Shown: in pieces, positions 8,601 through 14,648 of the stretch
Numbering within the stretch: the stretch's first letter is position 1
Layout: each line of letters starts with the position of its first letter
Origin: UBA1715 sp045599365
Lineage (GTDB): Bacteria > Bacteroidota > Bacteroidia > Bacteroidales > UBA1715
Direction: 5' to 3'
Length of the DNA: 14,648 bases
Assembly: GCA_045599365.1 (NCBI GenBank)
Contig: JAZRVS010000177.1
Span: 1-14,648, forward strand
The notes under the pieces: model-generated
What the model was told of the DNA's origin: nothing
The model's database searches: none
What the model saw: only the letters and a program-made list of their open reading frames with translations
Translations under genes and position numbers: made by a program

Positions 8601-8605
8601 GGATA

Positions 8606-8613
8606 CAAAAATA
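8606..8613 (-). promoter_or_regulatory. Probable -7 box of the thi operon
   Basis: The minus strand reads TATTTTTG, a match to TAnnTTTG. Initiation a few bases downstream (about 8601) would start the RNA right at the 5' strand of riboswitch helix P1, which supports the call. No clear TTTG is seen at the -33 position. Confidence 0.5.
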
Positions 8614-8682
8614 GAGAATAAATTAAAATGAGAAAATAAAAGTTAAAAAATTATTAGTGATAAAAAAACAAAGAAGATTATA

Positions 8683-8710
8683 TTGTGTATTCAATTTTTT
8701 TCTACATTTG
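8683..8710 (+). promoter_or_regulatory. Probable promoter of the sigma factor gene
   Basis: TACATTTG (8703-8710) matches TAnnTTTG, with TTG at 8683-8685, 17 nt upstream. It would give a 5' leader of about 70 nt before the ATG at 8784. The box faces away from the thi promoter in the 230-bp divergent region, with about 90 bp between the two -7 boxes. The rest of that region is A+T-rich without other recognised sites. Confidence 0.5.
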
Positions 8711-8783
8711 TCCATTCACAAAAAAATTTTTGCCTATAGGGAACATTTACTTTTCACATTTTGATAGATAAAATTCTAACAGT

Positions 8784-9368
8784 ATGAAAAGTATGTTGTC
8801 TGACCATGAATTGGTAGTTTTGTTCGCAAGTGGCGACAATTCTGCTATGGATGAAATCATCAAGCGTTATCACAAAAAAGTATATTACTATATTAGGCAT
8901 CTTGTTCGTAAACAAGAACTTGCAGAAGATTTATGTCAAGAAACTTTTGTAAAAATTATTAATTCATTAAAAAAAGAAAATTACCGCGATGATGGACATC
9001 TCTCATCTTGGATAATGAGAATTGCTCACAATCTTGTAATTGACCACTTTCGAAAAGAAAATAAAATTCCAACCCTATCAAACGACCATGGAGAATTTGA
9101 TTTGTTTAACAACGTAAAATTTTCTGACGAAAATATAGAACAAAAGCTCACCAAAAGTCAAATACAAAAAGACTTAAAAGAACTTATAAAACTACTTCCC
9201 GAAGACCAACGAAGCACCATAATCATGAGGCTTAAATTAGATATGAGTTTCAAAGAAATTGCGAATATACAAGGTATCAGCATAAATACTGCATTAGGTA
9301 GAATGCGCTATGCAATTCTTAATCTTCGAAAAATGATTCAAGAGAAACAATTGGTGATGAATTATTAG
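8784..9368 (+). CDS. RNA polymerase sigma factor, sigma-70/ECF family
   Basis: A 194-residue sigma factor with regions 2 and 4 only. Region 2 (about 9-92) contains the helix AEDLCQETFVKI (47-58) and SSWIMRIAHNLVIDHFRK. A polar linker at about 93-128 follows. Region 4 (about 130-183) has LLPEDQRSTIIMRLKLDMSFKEIANIQGISINTALGRMRYA as its DNA-binding helix-turn-helix. The NTALGRMRYAILNLRK ending is a form common in Bacteroidetes sigma factors. The ATG at 8784 follows a plausible promoter; Met4 (8793) is a possible alternative start. No anti-sigma factor, TonB receptor or FecR-like gene follows, so it is an orphan in this window and its regulon cannot be read here. No clear intrinsic terminator follows it. 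Confidence 0.93.
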   Translation: MKSMLSDHELVVLFASGDNSAMDEIIKRYHKKVYYYIRHLVRKQELAEDLCQETFVKIINSLKKENYRDDGHLSSWIMRIAHNLVIDHFRKENKIPTLSNDHGEFDLFNNVKFSDENIEQKLTKSQIQKDLKELIKLLPEDQRSTIIMRLKLDMSFKEIANIQGISINTALGRMRYAILNLRKMIQEKQLVMNY

Positions 9369-9398
9369 ATAAATAAAGATATGTATCTTGGTAGTAAT

Positions 9399-9497
9399 TT
9401 AGTTGTTAGTTCATAGTTATCAAACAAAATCTCTTTGTGGAATCAACTTACCATTATGGAAATCTAACTGAAAACTGACTACTGATACCTAATAACA
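9399..9497 (+). repeat. Degenerate inverted heptad arrays without a gene (site A), upstream of korA
   Basis: The left arm (9399-9419, perhaps from 9392) is three heptads of the form WTAGTTN. The right arm (9463-9497) is about five heptads, beginning TCTAACT, GAAAACT, GACTACT. The reverse complement of the right arm matches the left at about 15 of 22 aligned positions, and several mismatches would be G-U pairs in RNA. The 43-nt spacer has no ORF. The site occupies part of the 364-bp gap between the sigma factor and korA. The rest of that gap (9498-9698) is A+T-rich with nothing recognised before the korA promoter. Confidence 0.6.
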
Positions 9498-9698
9498 AAT
9501 GATTGTGCTACCGACTTGCATTTTTGTTTCCATTAGTACTAGTGAACAAAGGTGTTTCATTTTTACTATATCCACTTATCTATAAAACAAAGTCTTACAC
9601 TTCAATTAGTTACTACGTAAAACACGTAATTTGTTATGATTCTTTCGTATTTTTATTGTTTACAACAAATTACCCATACATTTTTCTTAAAAAATTTC

Positions 9699-9706
9699 TA
9701 ACTTTG
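9699..9706 (+). promoter_or_regulatory. Probable -7 box of korA
   Basis: TAACTTTG matches TAnnTTTG, 26 nt before the korA ATG, giving a leader of about 20 nt. The -33 element is not clear. The following leader is A+T-rich with no Shine-Dalgarno, as usual for Bacteroidetes. Confidence 0.6.
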
Positions 9707-9732
9707 CACCAACTAATTAAAACAATATAATA

Positions 9733-11577
9733 ATGACTGACAAACAAAATGTGGCATCTGTGGACGACATCGTAGTTCGCTTCACAGGAGATTCCGGTGA
9801 CGGAATGCAATTAGCGGGAAATATTTTTTCCACAATTTCAGCTACTGTTGGTAACAGTATCAGTACGTTTCCTGATTATCCAGCAGATATCCGTGCTCCG
9901 CAGGGTTCTTTAACTGGTGTATCTGGTTTTCAAGTACATGTTGGCGCTGACCAAGTTTACACTCCAGGTGATAAATGTGATGTTCTTGTTGCAATGAATG
10001 CAGCTGCGTTAAAAACGCAATACAAATATGCAAAGAGCAATGCCACTATCATTATCGACACAGACAGTTTCAAACAAGCTGATTTGGAAAAAGCTCAATT
10101 CCAATCAGAAGATTATCTTGGTGAAATGGGTATTGATCCTGACAGAGTTGTAGCTTGTCCTCTTACCACTATGGTAAAAGAATGCTTAAAAGATTCTGGT
10201 ATGGACTTCAAATCAATCGTGAAATGTAGAAACATGTTCGCGCTTGGTCTAGTTTGCTGGTTATTTGACCGTGATACTACAATTGCTTTCAACTATCTAA
10301 AAGAAAAATTCGCGAAGAAACCTGGTGTTGCCGAAGCAAACATTGCTGTTATTCAAGCAGGATACGACTATGGTCACAACACACATTCAACAGCACAAAA
10401 TGTATATCGCATAGAGACTAAAGAAAAGAAAGTTGGTCGCTATATGGATATCACTGGTAACAAAGCTACCGCTTATGGTTTGATTGCAGCTGCAGAAAAA
10501 GCAGGATTGAAATTATATTTAGGTTCATACCCTATCACTCCAGCCACGGATGTTCTTCACGAATTATCAAAACACAAATCTCTTGGCGTAACAACAGTTC
10601 AATGCGAAGACGAAATTGCAGGTTGTGCTTCGGCTGTTGGTGCAGCATTTGGTGGTGCTTTAGCTTGTACTTCGACTTCAGGTCCTGGTATCTGCTTGAA
10701 ATCAGAAGCTATGAACTTAGCTGTTATAATGGAACTTCCTATCGTTGTTCTTGACGTTCAACGTGGTGGACCGGCAACTGGTCTTCCAACAAAATCAGAA
10801 CAAACTGACTTGTTGCAATGTCTATTCGGCCGTAACGGTGAGTCTCCAATGCCTGTAATTGCAGCAACATCTCCAACAGACTGTTTTGATGCAGCTTACG
10901 ATGCATGTAAAATTGCATTGGAACACATGACTCCTGTTGTTCTTATGACAGACGCTTACGTAGCAAATGGTTCTGCAGCATGGAAACTTCCTAAATTGGA
11001 AGAATATCCAGCTATCAAACCTCCATACGTAACACCTGATATGCAAGGAACTTGGGCACCATATCAACGTAATGCAGAAGGAGTTCGTTACTGGGCTGTT
11101 CCTGGAACAGAAGGTTTCACTCACATTCTTGGCGGTCTTGAAAAAGACAACAAGACAGGTGCAATCTCTACAAATCCAGAGAACCACAACTTGATGACAC
11201 ATCTTCGTCAAGAAAAGATTGATAAGATTCAAGTTCCAGATGTAGAAGTTGAAGGCGACAAAGACGCTGAATTATTAATAGTTGGTTTCGGTGGAACATA
11301 CGGACATTTACATGCAGCAATGACAGAAATGCAAGCTGCAGGAATGAAAGTTGCACAAGCACATTTCAAATTCATCAACCCACTTCCAAAGAACACTGCA
11401 GAAGTTCTTAAGAAATACAAGAAAGTGGTTGTTGCAGAACAAAACCTTGGTCAATTTGCAGGTTGGTTACGTATGAAAGTTGACAACTTCGTTCCTTATC
11501 AATTCAACGAAGTAAAAGGTCAACCATTTGCAGTTGCTGACTTGGTTGCTTCTTTCACTGAAATTTATAACAAATAA
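9733..11577 (+). CDS. korA: 2-oxoacid:ferredoxin oxidoreductase, fused gamma-alpha subunit (KorA type)
   Basis: Together with KorB this subunit catalyses reversible oxidative decarboxylation of a 2-oxoacid, most likely 2-oxoglutarate, to the acyl-CoA with ferredoxin as electron carrier. The 614-residue protein begins with the gamma domain (RFTGDSGDGMQLAGNIF, FPDYPADIRAPQGSLTGVSGFQ), about residues 12-195. The alpha/pyrimidine-binding domain follows from about 240, with GSYPITPATD (YPITPA from 266), VQCEDEIAGCASAVGAAFGGA, TSTSGPGICLKSEA and LDVQRGGPATGLPTKSEQ. A transketolase C-like domain closes the protein (DAELLIVGFGGTYGHL..., VVVAEQNLGQFAGWL). The gamma-alpha fusion is the KorA/OorA arrangement common in Bacteroidetes; choosing 2-oxoglutarate over pyruvate or branched-chain acids rests on family resemblance. 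Codon choice indicates high expression. KorB is 438 bp downstream instead of directly adjacent. Confidence 0.92.
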   Translation: MTDKQNVASVDDIVVRFTGDSGDGMQLAGNIFSTISATVGNSISTFPDYPADIRAPQGSLTGVSGFQVHVGADQVYTPGDKCDVLVAMNAAALKTQYKYAKSNATIIIDTDSFKQADLEKAQFQSEDYLGEMGIDPDRVVACPLTTMVKECLKDSGMDFKSIVKCRNMFALGLVCWLFDRDTTIAFNYLKEKFAKKPGVAEANIAVIQAGYDYGHNTHSTAQNVYRIETKEKKVGRYMDITGNKATAYGLIAAAEKAGLKLYLGSYPITPATDVLHELSKHKSLGVTTVQCEDEIAGCASAVGAAFGGALACTSTSGPGICLKSEAMNLAVIMELPIVVLDVQRGGPATGLPTKSEQTDLLQCLFGRNGESPMPVIAATSPTDCFDAAYDACKIALEHMTPVVLMTDAYVANGSAAWKLPKLEEYPAIKPPYVTPDMQGTWAPYQRNAEGVRYWAVPGTEGFTHILGGLEKDNKTGAISTNPENHNLMTHLRQEKIDKIQVPDVEVEGDKDAELLIVGFGGTYGHLHAAMTEMQAAGMKVAQAHFKFINPLPKNTAEVLKKYKKVVVAEQNLGQFAGWLRMKVDNFVPYQFNEVKGQPFAVADLVASFTEIYNK

Positions 11578-11587
11578 TTGTCTAATG

Positions 11588-11615
11588 AAGAATTAAGAGT
11601 TAAGAATTAAGATTT
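11588..11615 (+). repeat. Left heptad array of the S23 cassette (site B, left arm)
   Basis: Four direct heptads of the form AAGANTT stand head to tail, starting 10 nt after the korA stop and ending 4 nt before the S23 ATG (11620). The inner block GTTAAGAATTAA (11599-11610) is an exact 12-base inverted match to TTAATTCTTAAC at 11999-12010. AAGAATTAAG (11588-11597) inversely matches CTTAATTCTT (11984-11993). Confidence 0.8.
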
Positions 11616-11619
11616 AAAA

Positions 11620-11988
11620 ATGAATAAAAACATCATCTACATAAAATCTTATGAATTTGCTCTTAAAATTGTTAAATTAAATAAAAAACTAACAAGTGAG
11701 AAAAAAGAATTTGTTTTATCTAAGCAATTATTAAGAAGTGGTACTGCGATAGCAGCCTTAGTTAGAGAGTCAAAATTTGCCCAAAGTAAATTAGATTTTA
11801 TAAATAAGATGTCTATCGGTTTAAAAGAAGCCAACGAAACATTATATTGGTTAGAATTACTTCACGATAGTGAATACATTGAAAACGAAGATTTTGAGAT
11901 TATACATAGCGATTGTAATGAATTTGTTTCTATTATGGTTTCAATCATTAAATCAACAAAATCTTCATTAGATAAAAATAATTCTTAA
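11620..11988 (+). CDS. S23-type four-helix-bundle protein (23S rRNA intervening-sequence protein family)
   Basis: A 122-residue, almost wholly helical protein of the S23/bIVP family. The family features are present: an early YEFALKIVKL helix, the conserved LLRSGTAIAALVRES (37-51, normally SaxSixaNixE), then FINKMSIGLKEANETLYWLELL (60-81) with the KEANET and YWL signature, and a last helix in FVSIMVSIIKST. Members were first found in intervening sequences of 23S rRNA genes, and relatives (Avd) accompany reverse transcriptases in diversity-generating elements. Stand-alone copies such as this have no established function. The ATG sits directly against the left heptad array, and the TAA lies in the first heptad of the right array. 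The insertion in a korAB operon on the same strand means it is probably co-transcribed with korA. Lower GC than its neighbours suggests a separate origin. Confidence 0.88.
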   Translation: MNKNIIYIKSYEFALKIVKLNKKLTSEKKEFVLSKQLLRSGTAIAALVRESKFAQSKLDFINKMSIGLKEANETLYWLELLHDSEYIENEDFEIIHSDCNEFVSIMVSIIKSTKSSLDKNNS

Positions 11989-12010
11989 TTCTTACTTTTT
12001 AATTCTTAAC
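11983..12010 (+). repeat. Right heptad array of the S23 cassette (site B, right arm)
   Basis: Four heptads of the general form TYTTAMY, the reverse complement of the left-arm form. The array includes the S23 stop codon (11986-11988) and ends 5 nt before the korB ATG, so it also forms the korB translation-initiation region. With the left arm it could fold the intervening RNA into a long loop. Confidence 0.8.
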
Positions 12011-12015
12011 TAATT

Positions 12016-13017
12016 ATGGAATACGAAGCAAAAGATTTTAAAAAAGGACAACCACGTTGGTGTCCGGGTTGTGGAGACCACTTTTTCTTGGCATCTCTAC
12101 AAAAAGCTATGGCTGAGATTGGTATTGCACCACACGACACTGCAGTAATTTCTGGTATTGGTTGTTCAAGCCGTTTGCCTCACTACATGGCTACATACGG
12201 TATGAATACTATTCACGGTCGTGCTGCAGCAATCGCAACAGGTTGTAAGATTGCCAATCCAAAATTGACAGTTTGGCAAATTTCTGGTGATGGCGATGGT
12301 TTAGCTATTGGTGGTAACCACTTTATTCACGCTAACCGTCGTAATATCGACTTGAATATGATTCTTTTAAATAACCGTATTTATGGTTTGACAAAAGGAC
12401 AATATTCACCTACTTCACCTCGTGGATTTGTAAGTAAATCATCACCTTACGGAACAGTTGAAGACCCATTCCGTCCAGCAGAACTTTGTTTCGGCGCTCG
12501 TGGACATTTCTTTGCAAGAGCCGTTGCGACTGATGCTAATGGAACTGTAGAAATTCTAAAAGCTGCTCAAGCACACAAAGGCGCTTCTGTTTGCGAAATT
12601 TTACAAAACTGCGTAATCTTCAACGATGGTACTCACGCAAGTGTTTACAAACCAGAAGAAAGAAAGAAAAACGCAATCTATTTGAAACACGGAGAAAAAA
12701 TGGTTTTCGGAGAAAACAACGAAAAAGGTCTTGTTCAAGATGGTTTCGGAATAAAAGTAGTAACAATCGGTCAAGATGGTTACACAATGGACGACATTCT
12801 TGTTCATGACGCTCACTGCGAAGACAACACTCTTCAATTGAAACTTGCATTGATGGAAGGTCCTGACTTCCCTATTGCACTTGGTGTTATCCGTGATGTT
12901 GAAGCTCCTACTTACAACGATGCTGTTGAAGCACAAATCGCTGAAGTAACGGAAAAGAAAAAATATCACAACTTCCAAGAATTATTGATGACTAATGAAA
13001 CTTGGGAAGTTAAGTAA
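12016..13017 (+). CDS. korB: 2-oxoacid:ferredoxin oxidoreductase, beta (TPP-binding) subunit
   Basis: The catalytic beta subunit, paired with KorA; it binds TPP and a [4Fe-4S] cluster. The 333-residue protein has CPGCG (Cys16, Cys19) and GIGCSS (Cys50), which with Cys199 (EILQNCV) match the four cluster ligands of this family. The TPP/Mg motif runs from GDGDG (91-95) through GGNHFIHA to LLNNRIYGLTKGQ (118-127). SPTSPRGFVSKSSPYGTVEDPF is characteristic of KorB/OorB-like beta subunits. The ATG follows the right heptad arm of the S23 cassette by 5 nt, with no Shine-Dalgarno. Expression presumably depends on read-through from korA across the cassette, since no promoter box was seen in front of it. 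Its cofactor is the end product of the thiamine operon upstream. Confidence 0.94.
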   Translation: MEYEAKDFKKGQPRWCPGCGDHFFLASLQKAMAEIGIAPHDTAVISGIGCSSRLPHYMATYGMNTIHGRAAAIATGCKIANPKLTVWQISGDGDGLAIGGNHFIHANRRNIDLNMILLNNRIYGLTKGQYSPTSPRGFVSKSSPYGTVEDPFRPAELCFGARGHFFARAVATDANGTVEILKAAQAHKGASVCEILQNCVIFNDGTHASVYKPEERKKNAIYLKHGEKMVFGENNEKGLVQDGFGIKVVTIGQDGYTMDDILVHDAHCEDNTLQLKLALMEGPDFPIALGVIRDVEAPTYNDAVEAQIAEVTEKKKYHNFQELLMTNETWEVK

Positions 13018-13021
13018 ATTA

Positions 13022-13122
13022 AGAAATAAGAAATAAGAAATAAGGAATAAGAAATAAGAGATAAGAGATAACGGTCACTCTTAACTCTTAACTCTTAACT
13101 CTTAACTCTTAACTCTTAACTC
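13022..13122 (+). repeat. Inverted heptad arrays without a gene (site C), after korB
   Basis: The left arm (13022-13070) is seven tandem heptads of the form AGRRATA. The spacer (13071-13077, ACGGTCA) is exactly one heptad long. The right arm (13078-13119) is six perfect copies of CTCTTAA, plus three bases of a seventh. The reverse complement of the right unit is TTAAGAG; in the same register the left units read ATAAGAG or ATAAGAA, so five to six of every seven bases can pair. The array begins 5 nt after the korB stop and ends where the terminator hairpin begins. The perfect right array is a likely site of slipped-strand copy-number change. Confidence 0.92.
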
Positions 13123-13160
13123 AAAAAGCTCCTCAATCAGAAATGGTTGGGGATTTTTTT
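13123..13160 (+). terminator. Rho-independent terminator of the kor operon
   Basis: A 10-bp stem (TCCTCAATCA at 13130-13139 with TGGTTGGGGA at 13144-13153, two G-U pairs) has a GAAA tetraloop. It is preceded by an A run and followed by seven Ts (13154-13160). It closes the korA-S23-korB unit directly after the heptad arrays. Confidence 0.85.
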
Positions 13161-13331
13161 ATTAAATCTGTCTGTATAATGTATCCACATCAATCTTTTA
13201 TATTAATTCATACGATGGTCTAAAAACAACTTTTTATTAATTTTTATACAACAGATTACATGATTTACCACATTTTGTATATTATTTCGCAATAAAAGTT
13301 TAAAATAGGAAAAAATAATAACATAAATTCG

Positions 13332-13339
13332 TACATTTG
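13332..13339 (+). promoter_or_regulatory. Probable -7 box of the adenylate ligase gene
   Basis: TACATTTG matches TAnnTTTG, 26 nt before the ATG at 13366. No obvious -33 TTTG is present. The 170 bp between the kor terminator and this box is A+T-rich with no other feature that I recognise. Confidence 0.55.
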
Positions 13340-13365
13340 GGAGTTTTTAATATATATACAATATT

Positions 13366-14648
13366 ATGGGAAATTATTTTCACGATATGGTACTTGCTGA
13401 AGAATTACAGCAAATATCTTACATTCCAACAATTCCAGAATTTTTAACTTGGTTAGAACAAAAATGGGCTGACAAACCTGCGTTATCAGACACAAACGTA
13501 ACGTACACCTATGCTCAAATGTGTGAACGAATTGCTCGTCGTCGTGCTTTTTTAAACGAACAAGGGTTACAAAAAGGTGACAAAGTTGCCATTTTTGAAC
13601 GCACGTCAATTGACGCAATAGAAATGTTTTTGGCAGCAACATCTGCTGGTTACGTTGGTATTTTATTACCAAATCAACTTCCAGCACAAGCTCTTGTTGG
13701 TTGTTGTATGAAATTCAATGTAAAATTACTTGCTATTCGAGATGAATTCAAATCTTTAGCAGAAGGTGTTCCATGTAAAGTTGTTTCATCTTCTTCAATG
13801 TCCGATAAAACAGCTCCATCTGTTCAAGTTGACAAAGAAGATCCAGCAGCAATTTTCTTCACTGGTGGAACAACTGGTGCACCCAAAGGTGCAATACTTC
13901 CTCATAGAGCTATAATGCGTGGTGCATACAATGGTTGGTTTGCCGAAGGAAAACAATTGGGTTTCCACCGAGTTATTTGTTTATTGCCTCTTAGTCACGT
14001 TTTCGGACTTATTCGTAGCACCCTTGGTGTATTTTATACTGGTGGTGAGTGGTTCTCTGCAGAAGATGTAAAAGCAACTATTACCAAAATGCCTCAAATA
14101 AAACCAACACTACTCGTTTTAGTTCCTGGACTTTGCGAAGTATTGCTTGGATTAGTAAAGATGTATGGAGTAAACTTCCTCGGTGGAGAATTACACACAA
14201 TCATCTCTGGCGCTGCAAATGTGCCACCAAAATTGATTGGAGAATTCAAAAATTTGGGTATTCAACTTGCTTTTGGTTACGGAATGACAGAAGGTGCAAA
14301 TTTAACAACAGCAAATATAGATGTTGAAACTAAACCGACTTCCGTGGGAAAATTGTACCCAGAACAAGAAGCAAAAATCGTTGACGGAGAACTTTGGTTC
14401 CGCGGGGACAACACATTTTTAGGTTACTATGGCGATTCAGAAGAGACAGCAAAAACATTAACTCCCGATGGATGGATAAAAACTGGTGATTTAGCTCGTA
14501 TTGACGAAGAAGGATTCTTGTATATTGTTGGACGAATCAAAAATTTAATAATTCTTTCTAACGGAGAAAATATTAGTCCAGAATATCTTGAAGAGCCGTT
14601 CTATAAAGATGCAGCATTAAAAGATTGCTTAGTAAAAGAAGATGAATT
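13366..14648 (+). CDS. AMP-forming acyl-CoA synthetase / adenylate ligase, 3'-truncated by window edge
   Basis: The frame is open from the ATG to the window end (427 codons plus two bases), so the C-terminus is missing. It belongs to the acyl-adenylate-forming (ANL) superfamily, which activates a carboxylic acid with ATP and usually passes it to CoA. Motifs in order are the P-loop TGGTTGAPKGA (166-176), LPLSHVFGLIRS, IISGAANVPP, GYGMTEG (304-310), LWFRGDNTFLGYY, DGWIKTGDLA (KTGD 372-375) and the hinge GRIKNLIILSNGENISP (from 389), followed by DCLVKEDE. The layout resembles long-chain fatty acyl-CoA synthetases and related AMP ligases. The substrate is not determinable, and no acyl carrier, beta-oxidation or menaquinone gene is in view. 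It follows the kor terminator and has its own promoter box, so it is probably a separate unit. Confidence 0.9.
   Translation, partial: MGNYFHDMVLAEELQQISYIPTIPEFLTWLEQKWADKPALSDTNVTYTYAQMCERIARRRAFLNEQGLQKGDKVAIFERTSIDAIEMFLAATSAGYVGILLPNQLPAQALVGCCMKFNVKLLAIRDEFKSLAEGVPCKVVSSSSMSDKTAPSVQVDKEDPAAIFFTGGTTGAPKGAILPHRAIMRGAYNGWFAEGKQLGFHRVICLLPLSHVFGLIRSTLGVFYTGGEWFSAEDVKATITKMPQIKPTLLVLVPGLCEVLLGLVKMYGVNFLGGELHTIISGAANVPPKLIGEFKNLGIQLAFGYGMTEGANLTTANIDVETKPTSVGKLYPEQEAKIVDGELWFRGDNTFLGYYGDSEETAKTLTPDGWIKTGDLARIDEEGFLYIVGRIKNLIILSNGENISPEYLEEPFYKDAALKDCLVKEDE

Larger units (their letters stand above)
11588..12010 (+). mobile_element. Putative S23 cassette bounded by inverted heptad arrays, inserted between korA and korB
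   Basis: The unit is a four-heptad left arm, one ORF, and a four-heptad right arm of inverse sequence. It separates two subunit genes that normally adjoin. The ORF is more A+T-rich than korA and korB and lacks their codon bias. No transposase is encoded, and I found no convincing target-site duplication. If it moves, it would need help in trans. Mobility is inference from boundary structure and context. Confidence 0.45.

Noticed and set aside
9376..9389. AAGATATGTATCTT palindrome as terminator of the sigma factor gene
   Set aside because: The stem is only five A+T-rich pairs and no T tract follows.
9503..9730. 75-codon plus-strand ORF upstream of korA
   Set aside because: A+T-rich, hydrophobic by composition, no family resemblance, and it contains the korA -7 box and leader; most likely a chance frame.
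10822..11420. Overlapping minus-strand ORFs opposite korA
   Set aside because: Shadow frames of a strongly codon-biased gene; no motifs and no promoter.
11620..11988. S23 protein as the Avd component of a diversity-generating retroelement
   Set aside because: No reverse transcriptase, template repeat or variable repeat is present in the window.
11577..12016. Target-site duplication around the S23 cassette
   Set aside because: TAATTG before the left arm and TAATTA after the right arm are similar, but this is weak in A+T-rich DNA and not convincing.
12591..12978. Plus- and minus-strand ORFs within korB in other frames
   Set aside because: Low-complexity Arg/Lys- or Phe/Cys-rich translations with no family signature; korB is clearly the coding frame.
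13022..13122. Possible CRISPR-like array
   Set aside because: Units are 7 nt with no unique spacers and no cas genes; it is a simple tandem heptad array in two orientations.

Overview
The window looks like a low-GC, anaerobic Bacteroidetes chromosome, most likely order Bacteroidales. Five upstream regions carry the Bacteroidetes-type -7 box TAnnTTTG, and Shine-Dalgarno sites are generally absent. The protein types also fit: a single-chain PurL, a KorA with fused gamma and alpha domains next to KorB, a small sigma factor with the motif NTALGRMRYAILNLRK, and an S23-type four-helix-bundle protein. No rRNA, tRNA, CRISPR array, transposase or phage gene was seen.

Layout. (1) 1-2726 (+): 3' three-quarters of purL, closed by a clear intrinsic terminator. 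(2) 2855-4675 (+): a half-size ABC exporter (MsbA/multidrug type) with its own promoter; its true start is inside a longer open frame. (3) 4661-8529 (-): a tight five-gene thiamine operon in transcription order thiM-thiE-tenA-thiL-thiD. It is headed by a TPP riboswitch (about 8528-8600) whose last helix appears to include the thiM start codon. The gene set covers salvage of the thiazole and pyrimidine halves, their coupling, and phosphorylation to TPP; thiC and thiS/F/G/H are not here. The last gene overlaps the convergent ABC gene by 15 bp. (4) 8784-9368 (+): a sigma-70/ECF factor transcribed divergently from the thi operon. (5) 9733-13017 (+): korA and korB, encoding 2-oxoacid (probably 2-oxoglutarate):ferredoxin oxidoreductase, itself TPP-dependent. 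The two subunits are separated by a gene for an S23 four-helix-bundle protein. (6) 13366-end (+): the first 427 codons of an AMP-forming acyl-CoA synthetase/adenylate ligase.

The most unusual signal is a family of seven-base-periodic inverted repeat arrays at every boundary of the korAB block: before korA (9399-9497), on both sides of the S23 gene inside the operon (11588-11615 and 11983-12010), and after korB (13022-13122). At each site one arm is a tandem array of a 7-mer and the other arm is roughly its reverse complement. Only the middle site encloses a gene. There the left array runs into the S23 start codon, and the stop codon lies in the first heptad of the right array. I read this as an S23 cassette delimited by inverted heptad arrays that has split korA from korB, with two gene-less counterparts beside it. 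Mobility and mechanism are inference; the periodicity and inversion are visible in the sequence.
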